Assembly (NCBI GenBank): GCA_001013295.1
Contig: LAZY01000035.1
Span: 1 to 49,739 of the forward strand
Direction: 5' to 3'
Origin: Chryseobacterium indologenes
GTDB lineage: Bacteria; Bacteroidota; Bacteroidia; Flavobacteriales; Weeksellaceae
DNA: 49,739 bases
Made by a program: the position numbers and the translations under genes. Below the pieces are notes generated by a model. It saw only the letters and a list, made by a program, of their open reading frames with translations. It ran no database searches and had not been told where the DNA came from. Shown here piece by piece: positions 1-8,559 of the stretch; the stretch's first letter is position 1, and every line of letters starts with the position of its first letter.

Positions 1-70
1 CTCGTAATTTAAAGGCGATACTGTAGTCTCTTTGTGTGCGTTTTTCTCTTTTTAATTCTTGATGTTTCAT
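1..70 (-). CDS. IS3-family transposase OrfA, N-terminal fragment cut by the window edge
   Basis: The minus strand from an ATG at 70 reads MKHQELKREKRTQRDYSIAF and continues KLR to the edge with no stop. This resembles the basic N-terminus of small IS3-type OrfA proteins, just before the helix-turn-helix that binds the element's ends; in that family OrfA is fused to OrfB by frameshifting to make the active transposase. Only 23 residues are visible, so the HTH itself cannot be confirmed. The start lies about 40 bp inside the terminal repeat, as expected. Whether the element is intact cannot be told. Confidence 0.65.
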   Translation of the reverse strand, partial: MKHQELKREKRTQRDYSIAFKLR

Positions 71-111
71 AAATAAGTCGATTAGTTGTCAACTTATTTT
101 AGGACGGGACA
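1..111 (-). mobile_element. IS3-family insertion sequence, one end only
   Basis: The left edge holds the start of an insertion sequence running out of the window. On the minus strand the terminal sequence begins TGTCCCGTCCTAAAATAAG at about position 111, the TG-initiated end typical of IS3-family inverted repeats. It is followed about 40 bp later by an orfA-like start codon. Only one end is visible, so no target duplication can be checked. The element ends about 40 bp from the degenerate end of the CRISPR array. The family is inferred from the encoded N-terminus and the terminal TG. Confidence 0.65.
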
Positions 112-124
112 TGAGTATAAATTT

Positions 125-151
125 AAGACCATTTAGTAGATGGTCTTTTTT
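125..151 (+). terminator. Rho-independent terminator between the IS end and the array
   Basis: An 8-bp stem (AAGACCAT at 125-132 pairing with ATGGTCTT at 140-147) has a 7-base loop and is followed on the plus strand by a T run. It would stop plus-strand transcripts arriving from the IS side before they enter the array. The T run runs directly into the degenerate repeat, so the hairpin occupies the place where that repeat's 5' part should be. Confidence 0.65.
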
Positions 152-2717
152 GTTATTATTTTTGTGATTAGTCACAGCTTAACATAATGACTATCGGGGA
201 GTACATACGTTGTGAATTGCTTTCAAAATTTATTATCTTCGTGATTAGTCACAGCTTATGATCTCTATAAGAAAAGAGAGGAATTGTTGTGAATTGCTTT
301 CAAAAATTATTATCTTCGTGATTAGTCACAACTCCGGTGATCCGGGACAATGATATTCCGCTGTTGTGAATTGCTTTCAAAAATTATTATCTTCGTGATT
401 AGTCACAACATTGCCATCAATATCCACACACTTTGTGTAGTTGTGAATTGCTTTCAAAAATTATTATCTTCGTGATTAGTCACAACACGACGATAGAACT
501 AGCACCTTTCGCGCCTGTTGTGAATTGCTTTCAAAAATTATTATCTTCGTGATTAGTCACAACTACCGATTAAAGGCACCGCGTTTACGGGGTGTTGTGA
601 ATTGCTTTCAAAAATTATTATCTTCGTGATTAGTCACAACATCTTCAATTAAGGCATCAATTTCCTGATTGTTGTGAATTGCTTTCAAAAATTATTATCT
701 TCGTGATTAGTCACAACCTTATAAAAAAATATTTTCCGGAAGTATACGTTGTGAATTGCTTTCAAAAATTATTATCTTCGTGATTAGTCACAACTAAATG
801 AAGTTAACATAGCGTTTAGAGAGCGTTGTGAATTGCTTTCAAAAATTATTATCTTCGTGATTAGTCACAACTTAATATCAATGACGGATTTTGTTTTGAA
901 TGTTGTGAATTGCTTTCAAAAATTATTATCTTCGTGATTAGTCACAACCTAAAAGTGATGGATTTGATATAACAATTCGTTGTGAATTGCTTTCAAAAAT
1001 TATTATCTTCGTGATTAGTCACAACACAAATAAAATCTGATGGCATTTCATATTCGTTGTGAATTGCTTTCAAAAATTATTATCTTCGTGATTAGTCACA
1101 ACCAAGGAGTCAACACAACCGTAGAAGCATTGGTTGTGAATTGCTTTCAAAAATTATTATCTTCGTGATTAGTCACAACCCAAATAGGTATTAAAGGGCC
1201 AGGGTATTGTTGTGAATTGCTTTCAAAAATTATTATCTTCGTGATTAGTCACAACTCCCTGGAAACAGTGTACGGCGTAACTTTAGTTGTGAATTGCTTT
1301 CAAAAATTATTATCTTCGTGATTAGTCACAACTTTCGAATTCTTCTTGTGAAATTTGACCGTGTTGTGAATTGCTTTCAAAAATTATTATCTTCGTGATT
1401 AGTCACAACAAGGAAGCCTTCATGATGTCGAACCTTCTTGTTGTGAATTGCTTTCAAAAATTATTATCTTCGTGATTAGTCACAACTACGCTGGTCTATG
1501 TTCGAAATGATACGTCGTTGTGAATTGCTTTCAAAAATTATTATCTTCGTGATTAGTCACAACTATAATTTTAATCAGGACATCGGCCAACTCGTTGTGA
1601 ATTGCTTTCAAAAATTATTATCTTCGTGATTAGTCACAACTTTGCTCGGTAACTCCCGAAGGACAACCGAGTTGTGAATTGCTTTCAAAAATTATTATCT
1701 TCGTGATTAGTCACAACGTGTTGATTATCGGACCGAAGCGAGTGGCGGTTGTGAATTGCTTTCAAAAATTATTATCTTCGTGATTAGTCACAACTTCTAA
1801 CTTTGAAGTGATGTACAAGTATAAGTTGTGAATTGCTTTCAAAAATTATTATCTTCGTGATTAGTCACAACATACAGGTATATGGATTCCTAAAAGACGC
1901 AGTTGTGAATTGCTTTCAAAAATTATTATCTTCGTGATTAGTCACAACTGCTCTTAACTGTTCCCGTGGTATTGTCTTGTTGTGAATTGCTTTCAAAAAT
2001 TATTATCTTCGTGATTAGTCACAACACTGCATAATTATTTGTTTTCGAGTTGATGTTGTGAATTGCTTTCAAAAATTATTATCTTCGTGATTAGTCACAA
2101 CTGAAGCTTGTCAATGTCGTTATCTTGAAATGTTGTGAATTGCTTTCAAAAATTATTATCTTCGTGATTAGTCACAACAAATCGAATGAAATTAATACGC
2201 TTTCAATCGTTGTGAATTGCTTTCAAAAATTATTATCTTCGTGATTAGTCACAACCGACATGTTTGCCGCTGTAACTTCATCAGTGTTGTGAATTGCTTT
2301 CAAAAATTATTATCTTCGTGATTAGTCACAACAATCTTAAAGGACTACATTCAGGAAAACGCGTTGTGAATTGCTTTCAAAAATTATTATCTTCGTGATT
2401 AGTCACAACCTACGTCGACGTAGAAAATACGGTCGGCGAGTTGTGAATTGCTTTCAAAAATTATTATCTTCGTGATTAGTCACAACTATAATTTTAATCA
2501 GGACATTGGGCAACTCGTTGTGAATTGCTTTCAAAAATTATTATCTTCGTGATTAGTCACAACAAGGCAGTTAAGAAGACCACTAAAAAACCCGTTGTGA
2601 ATTGCTTTCAAAAATTATTATCTTCGTGATTAGTCACAACATCCGAGATATTGTTAATGTATCATTAATCGTTGTGAATTGCTTTCAAAAATTATTATCT
2701 TCGTGATTAGTCACAAC
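151..2717 (+). CRISPR. Type II-C CRISPR array: 33 intact 47-bp repeats plus one degenerate repeat, 33 spacers
   Basis: Intact repeats begin at 209, 286, 363 and so on every 77 bp to 2671. The repeat starts GTTGTGAATTGCTTTC and ends GATTAGTCACAAC. Thirty-one spacers are 30 nt; those at 1180-1208 and 2026-2054 are 29 nt. A truncated repeat lies at 151-178, and the repeats at 151 and 209 (and the 3' end of the one at 209) carry CAGC instead of CAAC, so the low-coordinate end is the diverged, probably oldest end. The first half of the repeat is complementary to the tracrRNA anti-repeat at 8449-8467, so crRNAs are read on the plus strand (spacer then repeat), opposite to the cas genes. Spacers 1564-1593 and 2487-2516 are near-twins. 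Confidence 0.98.
157..164 (+). promoter_or_regulatory. Candidate -7 promoter box in the degenerate first repeat
   Basis: TATTTTTG matches the Bacteroidota -7 consensus TAnnTTTG exactly. The equivalent bases in intact repeats read TATCTTCG, one mismatch from consensus, with a TTG 21 bases upstream at the repeat's start. Transcription from here would enter the array on the plus strand, just after the terminator at 125-151. No clear -33 element precedes this copy, so this is an inference. Confidence 0.35.
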
Positions 2718-2727
2718 CTCAAAATTT

Positions 2728-2750
2728 AATCCGTTGAAAATCAACGGATT
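2728..2750. terminator. Hairpin between the array and cas2, likely two-way terminator
   Basis: A perfect 10-bp stem (AATCCGTTGA at 2728-2737 with TCAACGGATT at 2741-2750) has a 3-base loop. On the plus strand it follows the last repeat and is trailed by TATTGTTTATTT. On the minus strand it lies 25 bp after the cas2 stop. It sits between two convergent transcripts, so it can end both. The U-tracts are imperfect. Confidence 0.6.
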
Positions 2751-2774
2751 TATTGTTTATTTAGGATTTAAAAA

Positions 2775-3113
2775 TTAGAATAATTCAAGCTGTTGGAACG
2801 TTGGTGGTGGTTCTTCTTTATTCCTGGCAAAGAAGATCTCAATGTCACCAAACTGCTTGTCTGTAATACACATAATGGCAACTTTCCCAGCTTTTGGAAG
2901 CATAAATTTTACTCTTTTAATATGAACCTCCGCATTTTCACGGCTTGGACAGTGGCGTACATACATCGAAAACTGAAATAAAGTAAACCCATCATCAATG
3001 AGTGCCTTCCGAAAACGGTTCGCATCTTTCATATTCACTTTGGTCTCAGTTGGGAGATCATATAATACTAAAACCCACATAATTCGGTATGCATTAAACC
3101 TTTCAGAATTCAT
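2775..3113 (-). CDS. cas2: CRISPR-associated endonuclease Cas2
   Basis: Cas2 forms the Cas1-Cas2 integrase that inserts new spacers, and acts as the structural dimer between two Cas1 dimers. The 112-aa protein has the usual length and the N-terminal beta strand WVLVLYDLPT, which carries the conserved acidic residue D19. The segment FQFSMYVRHC matches the second strand of the ferredoxin-like fold. The start codon overlaps the end of cas1 by four bases, indicating translational coupling. It is the last gene of the cas9-cas1-cas2 operon and lies 57 bp from the array. No csn2 or cas4 follows, which is what defines subtype II-C. Confidence 0.97.
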   Translation of the reverse strand: MNSERFNAYRIMWVLVLYDLPTETKVNMKDANRFRKALIDDGFTLFQFSMYVRHCPSRENAEVHIKRVKFMLPKAGKVAIMCITDKQFGDIEIFFARNKEEPPPTFQQLELF

Positions 3114-4003
3114 ATCAGTTCAGGATAAGAGATCAGGCGCTTTTCTCCCGTATAACATTTATACAGTGATGTAGCTGTTGTTTTTACCGCAACCAACAAT
3201 GGTCTGGTTTTACCATCTATTTTCACATCTTTGGTCGCAATCTGTAAGATGAAAGCTTTAAATTCTTTAGTTAGTTCTTCCGTTTCTGAATGGATTGCAA
3301 GCCATTGCATTACCAATAAATCGACAAAAGGGCGATAAGGTTCCATCAGGTCATCGGCAAGACAATAAGGATTGTATTTATTTTTATGAAAAATTCCTAG
3401 AACAGGAAGCAATCCCGTCTCCACAATCGCCCTTGCCACAATGCTCCTGAGAACTGAATACCCAAAATTGAAAAATTGATTGGGCGAATCTCCAAAACGC
3501 TGTCTCAAAAAATCCAGACTAATGAGGTATTTCCAGTAATGTTGTGCTGCAATACCTTCCATATTGGTTATATCACCACTTTTCACATCATTCTGGTAAT
3601 TAATCATCGGTTCATAATAGTTCCCCAATCTTTTTAAAACCTCTTTCTGGTTTTCAATTTTACATTCAACCGTTTGTTTCCAAAGTTGTTTTTTGAGTGG
3701 TTCACTGGCTTCTAATTGATCTTTAATCCGGTCGGAATATTCAGTATGTCCATAAAGCGGAAGCATAATTCCATGGGGTAAATGATGCCCGTCGCAACTC
3801 ACCACTACCACATTGTTTCCCATCATTTTCTGAATCAGTTGATGTGAGATCGTAATCTGGAAATGATCCAACATCAGCAAACCCAGATCTTCCACAGGAA
3901 TACTCCCTTTTTCCGTTTTTGTTTCCGGACAAAGAATTTTCAACTGCTCATCTTTGAGTTTAAGATAGGCTGGATTGCCGATGTAAATAGAACGGGTAAT
4001 CAT
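3110..4003 (-). CDS. cas1: CRISPR-associated endonuclease Cas1, type II
   Basis: Cas1 is the metal-dependent integrase that cuts the repeat at the array end and joins new spacers. The 297 aa are the normal length for type II Cas1. The expected metal ligands can be placed at E149 (NMEGIAAQHYWKYL), H206 (LGIFHKNKYNPYCLADD) and the acidic group D217/D218/E221. The N-terminal beta domain starts TRSIYIGNPAYL. The gene starts 4 bp after cas9 and its end overlaps the start of cas2 by 4 bp, so all three are probably one transcript. No disruption is seen. Confidence 0.97.
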   Translation of the reverse strand: MITRSIYIGNPAYLKLKDEQLKILCPETKTEKGSIPVEDLGLLMLDHFQITISHQLIQKMMGNNVVVVSCDGHHLPHGIMLPLYGHTEYSDRIKDQLEASEPLKKQLWKQTVECKIENQKEVLKRLGNYYEPMINYQNDVKSGDITNMEGIAAQHYWKYLISLDFLRQRFGDSPNQFFNFGYSVLRSIVARAIVETGLLPVLGIFHKNKYNPYCLADDLMEPYRPFVDLLVMQWLAIHSETEELTKEFKAFILQIATKDVKIDGKTRPLLVAVKTTATSLYKCYTGEKRLISYPELI

Positions 4004-4007
4004 AAAA

Positions 4008-7000
4008 CTATACTTTTGAAATATTTCCTAAACGGTCTGAATTAATTTTGAAACAAAAATCTTTGATAGACTTAACTCCAACTTTTTCGTAGCAGTCTTG
4101 TGAGCCAAATTCTACTTTTTTTACAATGGTATCAGCAATAGTGTGTTTTAAAAAATAGATTTGTTTTTTACTGAATTTTTGTACTACATATATACTATTA
4201 CTTCTCTCCGATGTGTTTTTCCAGTAATCCATAAACAACGGACTTGATTCGTCCAAAATAATTTCTTCATTATCATCTGGGAGATATACAAAATCTCCCT
4301 GTTTCAAGGTGAAGAGTAACCGTGCATTATTTCTTTCTTCAAAATATTTTCTAAATAAATCTTCTTTACTAAAATTCTTCTTGTCTTCTGAGTTATTGAA
4401 TTCTGACTTTAAAAGATTAGCTGCATCAAAAAAAGTAATTAAGTCGTAATGACGTTCCATTTTATTCTCTTTTAATTTTTTGTCGAATACTTCTTTCTCC
4501 ATCACAGCAAATAGATAATTATCTCCTGTTTTTACATATAGAGAATCATTAAATGATTTTTGTCTATCTAACTTTTGCAACGAAATATCATCTTCATCAT
4601 CAGTTTTCTTTTTTTTAGATTTTGACGGATCTTTGTAATAAATTTTTATCGTTGAAATAGGTGGATGTGGTTTTGGATTTCCTTGTTCGTCTTTTCGTTC
4701 AGCAAGTTTCTTATTTAAATCTAATATTCCTTCTGCAGAAAAAGCGTCCTTATTATTAAATTTATAATCTTCTTCGTAATGTTTAAGGATAATCTTTTTT
4801 AAAAATTCATTAGTTATTTTATTCAAATTCCCTAATGTCGCAGATTTTTCTTTATCAAATAATTCAGATAATTGTATCCGTTTTGTTTCTTTTCCATTTT
4901 TTAGTCCATAGTTTTTAGCCTCGTGCAATTGTCCTCTTAACTTTATTTGTTTATTTCCCTGAATATCATACTGCAGCAAAAGCTTATCTTTTGGCTTGTG
5001 GGAAACTATAATTTCTTTAAATTTTTGCTCAGCTTCTTCCGGGAAACCATTCCAAGGCATTTCAATAGCTCTGAATTTTTCCAGCTGGTTAAATATTTCC
5101 CGTCTTTTTTCTTCTTCTAAATTCAGTACTTCATCAAGCAATTCTGTTTTAGTACCACTAAAACCGGGAAAAAATTTTTCTTTATTTTTATCCAACCATT
5201 CTTTAAGAACCTGATTGAGATCATTCAATCTTTTAATATGTGCTGGTTGAGTACATGCTATTACAAGAGCATCCATAGCGTGATGTCTGTGATCTATTCT
5301 TTTGCTCCAGCCTTTTATAATCAGTTTATTATTTTTCTTTCTTATAAACTCGCTTCTAAATTTTTCAATAAAAATTTCTTCATCCAAAATAGGTTCATTA
5401 AATTCAACATCAGCATTTTTATATTCTGTAAATTTCTTTTCAGTTTCTTTCTTATAATTATCATATTCTAATTGAGCAATTTTGGGTAATACAGCTTCAT
5501 ATCTTTCTTTCAATAAAACTTTAAACTTATCTGTTAACCCCCAATGGTTTCTTAGATAATCCGTTATTCCTCCTGTTGTAGTTTTTACATTTTCATTCCC
5601 GACAATTTTATTCAATTCTTCACGGATTCGAATGGAAATATATTGAGTATCTTTTATCTGTCTCTGAATAGGGTCTTCAGGAATGGAAGTTGCCAACAGA
5701 TTTATTCGTTTTTTTCCTGAAAAATATTTATTTGCGTGATCAATAAACTGATCTTTTGTAAAAATCCGGTAATTTACTGAACCTACTTCGAAATATTCCA
5801 TAGAAGTTCTGTTCCCTTTTTCATTATTTATAGATTTTTCACAAATTACTTTATTAGACAGAGAATCATCAAAATATCTTGACTGCGGAATGATATGATC
5901 AACATCATATCTTTCACGATTAAACAGTTCCGAAAGTGGAATTGGCTGTCCTGTATAAGGCGATACATGACCTTGAGACTCCCAGAGTTTTAATTTTTCT
6001 ATTTCAGATTTAGACGGATCGTTATAATTCTTAAGATATACTTCCTGTAAGTTTTCCTGAGAAACCCATAATTTATATTTTTCAATGTTGGCAATAGAAA
6101 TTTCCTGCTTAAGTTCTATAAGTTTATTTCTTATTTCTGCATTATGTTTTTGGCTTTTTAAATTTGCAGAATACATTTTACCACGCTCAACTGCATTGTT
6201 TTTAAGCTCTCTTGCCAGTTCTACTCTTATCTCATCAGGCTTAAAACCATATTTCCTCCAAATATCTCTTACAATAATTAGTGCTTCATTGATGATTTGT
6301 TCTGCCAAAGGATTTCTTAGTTCTCCTTGTTTTAATCTTGAAATCTGGGTAAATTCTTTAAGTAGTTCATCGCCAGAATATTCTTTAGCGGTATGTTTAT
6401 CATAAACTAATATAGTTGCAATAGCGTTTACAATTCCTCCGTCTGATAAAACGTCTTGATTTTTGTCTAAAAACTCCTGAGCCGACTTTTCAAACGGATC
6501 TTCCACATTTTCATTCAAAAGTTTAAGAATTTTCTGGCTTAATGCTTCAGAAAAATTTTGATCAAAAAACTTTCCTGCTCTCGCTAATGGTAAAATATTT
6601 TCAATTGCTTTTAAACTGAGGTTCGAATAGTTTCTGCTAAATTTTATTTTAGAAATCTTAATAGCTACATCATTCTTATTTTCTAAATCAGGCGAATATT
6701 TTTCAATAAACGCTAATACATTAGAAGTTCTTTCACTTGTTAAATCATATTCATTTCCCTTACCATTATAGAGTATTTCCCAGAGTTCCACCTGTCTTTC
6801 AGAATCATCCAAACTAAATATATTCCACAATTCCCCTAAAGCTTTTTGCAGAATTACTTTTGTCTCATTTCCTTTCAGCTTATCTTTAGCGTTCATCCCA
6901 TTAAGAAAGTCAACATTTTCTCTCAGGTTAAATTCTTTTTTGAGTTTTGTAAGTATTGGGTTAAAAGAAACTTCTTTTTTACTTTCTAATTCTTCATACA

Positions 7001-8345
7001 GCCACTCTTTTAGAGCCACAGGAATCGGTTTGTCAATATACTTATATCTGATTTCCCCTTTTCTATTTACACCATTTTCAATTTTGGTATTAATAACCAA
7101 TTTATTGATCTGCTCCCAAATTTTATATTCCTGAAAAACAGGATGGCTTTTGGCTACAACTTTTTCAATAGGTTCAAAACGACAATTAGAAATTAAATCT
7201 GATTGATCCTTAAGTTCTCTCTGATAAAACACAACCTGATTCTTAATAACATATTTTAATCCTTCTTTTAAACCTGTTTGTCGTAACTTTTCCTGGCTTT
7301 CTTTTTGTCCTGGAAATATAAACTCTAATATTTTTTGTAATCTGTCTGTTTCTAAATGATTAAGGAATGGGTAATATTTCGATTGTTGGCTCCAAACAGC
7401 ATCAAACTCCGATTCATATCTAGAACGCAAAATCACATTGTTGCGAATTTTTGCCCATTTGTTTTCTTTAAGAATATCGAATAACAGTTCTGAGATAAAA
7501 TATTCCCTATCAAGTTCTTTTGACTTATCTGCCAATTGTTTTTCGATATTTTCCATTTTTTTCCTCCAACTTGTTTTGCTGGGGAGTTTTATGGTAATTG
7601 TATCTCCAGATTTAGCACGACGAATATTAACCTGAAGTTCTAAGGAATCATTTTCTTTTATATTATCTAAAAAAGTTTCAGCTTCGATGATTCCATCTTC
7701 CGTTTCAATCGAAATTTTTCTTTTATTTAATTTCTTACCTTTAAAAGTTATTTCTTCAGGCAATCCTAATGACAAAACTTTGGAAAAAACCACAAAACTA
7801 TCATTCGTTTTTTCTTTTTCTTCAGATTCATCCTCGTTATTTTCGTCCTTTTCAGGCTCTGAGTTACCCCCGGAATACCCTCTAAGTTGGTTATATTTGT
7901 AAATAATCTTTCCTAATTCTTCTAATTCAATCTTTTCAGTCAATGCTTTTACACGTAATTCCAGTAAATCAAAAGCCGTTAACTGTTGCCGATTTTTAGA
8001 AATTGGAAGTATTGATATTTTGTCTAATTTATTTGGATCAGAAAATTGATTCACCAGCTTAATTTGATCTGGTAACATTCCAAGCTCTTGTAAAATATAA
8101 ATCAGTTTATTTCTTCTCTGTTTGTATCTTTTATTGAGTTTTCTTGTTCCTCTTGCAACTCTCCTGTTCGCATTTTTAGTTTGAGCCTGCCCTTGTTCAA
8201 ATTTACTTAACTCGGCTCCCATCGGGATAATTCGGCTTCCCATTCCCAAAATTTCGCCATACTTATTTTCAAAATCTTGTTTTATTAAAGCCCAGCCAAT
8301 GGAGTTGGTTCCTAAATCTAATCCAAGTATATTTTTAATCATCAT
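4008..8345 (-). CDS. cas9: CRISPR-associated endonuclease Cas9, type II-C, large Bacteroidota form
   Basis: Cas9 is the RNA-guided effector that cuts both DNA strands next to a PAM. The 1445-aa protein keeps all nuclease motifs. RuvC-I is ILGLDLGTNSIGWAL with D10; an arginine-rich bridge helix follows (NRRVARGTRKLNKRYKQRR). RuvC-II is IRVELAREL with E709. HNH is YDVDHIIPQS with D816, H817, N831 and N840. RuvC-III is DHRHHAMDAL with H1021/H1022 and D1025. It is longer than the roughly 1000-1100 aa Neisseria or Campylobacter II-C enzymes, but large II-C Cas9s are usual in Flavobacteriia. Part of the extra length is acidic (about residues 164-180) or lysine-rich low-complexity sequence. Start at 8345; a second ATG follows at once. 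It should be active. Confidence 0.98.
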   Translation of the reverse strand: MMIKNILGLDLGTNSIGWALIKQDFENKYGEILGMGSRIIPMGAELSKFEQGQAQTKNANRRVARGTRKLNKRYKQRRNKLIYILQELGMLPDQIKLVNQFSDPNKLDKISILPISKNRQQLTAFDLLELRVKALTEKIELEELGKIIYKYNQLRGYSGGNSEPEKDENNEDESEEKEKTNDSFVVFSKVLSLGLPEEITFKGKKLNKRKISIETEDGIIEAETFLDNIKENDSLELQVNIRRAKSGDTITIKLPSKTSWRKKMENIEKQLADKSKELDREYFISELLFDILKENKWAKIRNNVILRSRYESEFDAVWSQQSKYYPFLNHLETDRLQKILEFIFPGQKESQEKLRQTGLKEGLKYVIKNQVVFYQRELKDQSDLISNCRFEPIEKVVAKSHPVFQEYKIWEQINKLVINTKIENGVNRKGEIRYKYIDKPIPVALKEWLYEELESKKEVSFNPILTKLKKEFNLRENVDFLNGMNAKDKLKGNETKVILQKALGELWNIFSLDDSERQVELWEILYNGKGNEYDLTSERTSNVLAFIEKYSPDLENKNDVAIKISKIKFSRNYSNLSLKAIENILPLARAGKFFDQNFSEALSQKILKLLNENVEDPFEKSAQEFLDKNQDVLSDGGIVNAIATILVYDKHTAKEYSGDELLKEFTQISRLKQGELRNPLAEQIINEALIIVRDIWRKYGFKPDEIRVELARELKNNAVERGKMYSANLKSQKHNAEIRNKLIELKQEISIANIEKYKLWVSQENLQEVYLKNYNDPSKSEIEKLKLWESQGHVSPYTGQPIPLSELFNRERYDVDHIIPQSRYFDDSLSNKVICEKSINNEKGNRTSMEYFEVGSVNYRIFTKDQFIDHANKYFSGKKRINLLATSIPEDPIQRQIKDTQYISIRIREELNKIVGNENVKTTTGGITDYLRNHWGLTDKFKVLLKERYEAVLPKIAQLEYDNYKKETEKKFTEYKNADVEFNEPILDEEIFIEKFRSEFIRKKNNKLIIKGWSKRIDHRHHAMDALVIACTQPAHIKRLNDLNQVLKEWLDKNKEKFFPGFSGTKTELLDEVLNLEEEKRREIFNQLEKFRAIEMPWNGFPEEAEQKFKEIIVSHKPKDKLLLQYDIQGNKQIKLRGQLHEAKNYGLKNGKETKRIQLSELFDKEKSATLGNLNKITNEFLKKIILKHYEEDYKFNNKDAFSAEGILDLNKKLAERKDEQGNPKPHPPISTIKIYYKDPSKSKKKKTDDEDDISLQKLDRQKSFNDSLYVKTGDNYLFAVMEKEVFDKKLKENKMERHYDLITFFDAANLLKSEFNNSEDKKNFSKEDLFRKYFEERNNARLLFTLKQGDFVYLPDDNEEIILDESSPLFMDYWKNTSERSNSIYVVQKFSKKQIYFLKHTIADTIVKKVEFGSQDCYEKVGVKSIKDFCFKINSDRLGNISKV

Positions 8346-8431
8346 TCTAATTTTTGATACTACATAAAAATAGAAATAAAAAAAACATCTGAATTACGGA
8401 TTTCCATAATTCTATTAAAGATTTTTTCTGC

Positions 8432-8439
8432 TATATTTG
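8432..8439 (+). promoter_or_regulatory. -7 promoter box for the tracrRNA
   Basis: TATATTTG matches TAnnTTTG and ends 9 bases before the anti-repeat, which would put the transcription start at about 8444-8446. No convincing -33 TTG lies at the expected distance. It drives the plus strand, divergent from cas9. Confidence 0.6.
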
Positions 8440-8443
8440 TATT

Positions 8444-8519
8444 AATAATTTTGAAAGCAATTCACAATAAGGATTATTCCGTTGTGAAAACATTCAAGGC
8501 GGGGCAACTCGCCTTTTTT
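8444..8519 (+). ncRNA. tracrRNA
   Basis: The tracrRNA pairs with the crRNA repeat and is bound by Cas9. Bases 8449-8467 (TTTTGAAAGCAATTCACAA) are the exact reverse complement of repeat positions 2-20; pairing continues past a one-base bulge through AATAA. Downstream come CAATAAGG and a small hairpin (AATAA/TTATT, 8466-8478), comparable to the nexus of II-C tracrRNAs. Then comes GTTGTGAA (8481-8488), which copies the first 8 bases of the repeat, and a terminator hairpin. The gene lies between cas9 (minus) and tex (plus). Ends are inferred from the -7 box and terminator. Confidence 0.9.
8496..8519 (+). terminator. tracrRNA terminator
   Basis: AAGGCG (8496-8501) pairs with CGCCTT (8510-8515) around an 8-base loop and is followed by six T. 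It forms the 3' hairpin of the tracrRNA and insulates tex, whose start codon lies 40 bp downstream. Confidence 0.85.
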
Positions 8520-8559
8520 CGTTTTAAAAACCCTATTTTAGCTATCCGAAAAACAAATA

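Noticed and set aside
2718..2774. A classical leader with promoter on the cas2 side of the array
   Set aside because: Only 57 bp separate the last repeat from cas2 and they contain a terminator-like hairpin, and tracrRNA pairing shows that crRNAs are read on the plus strand toward this end.
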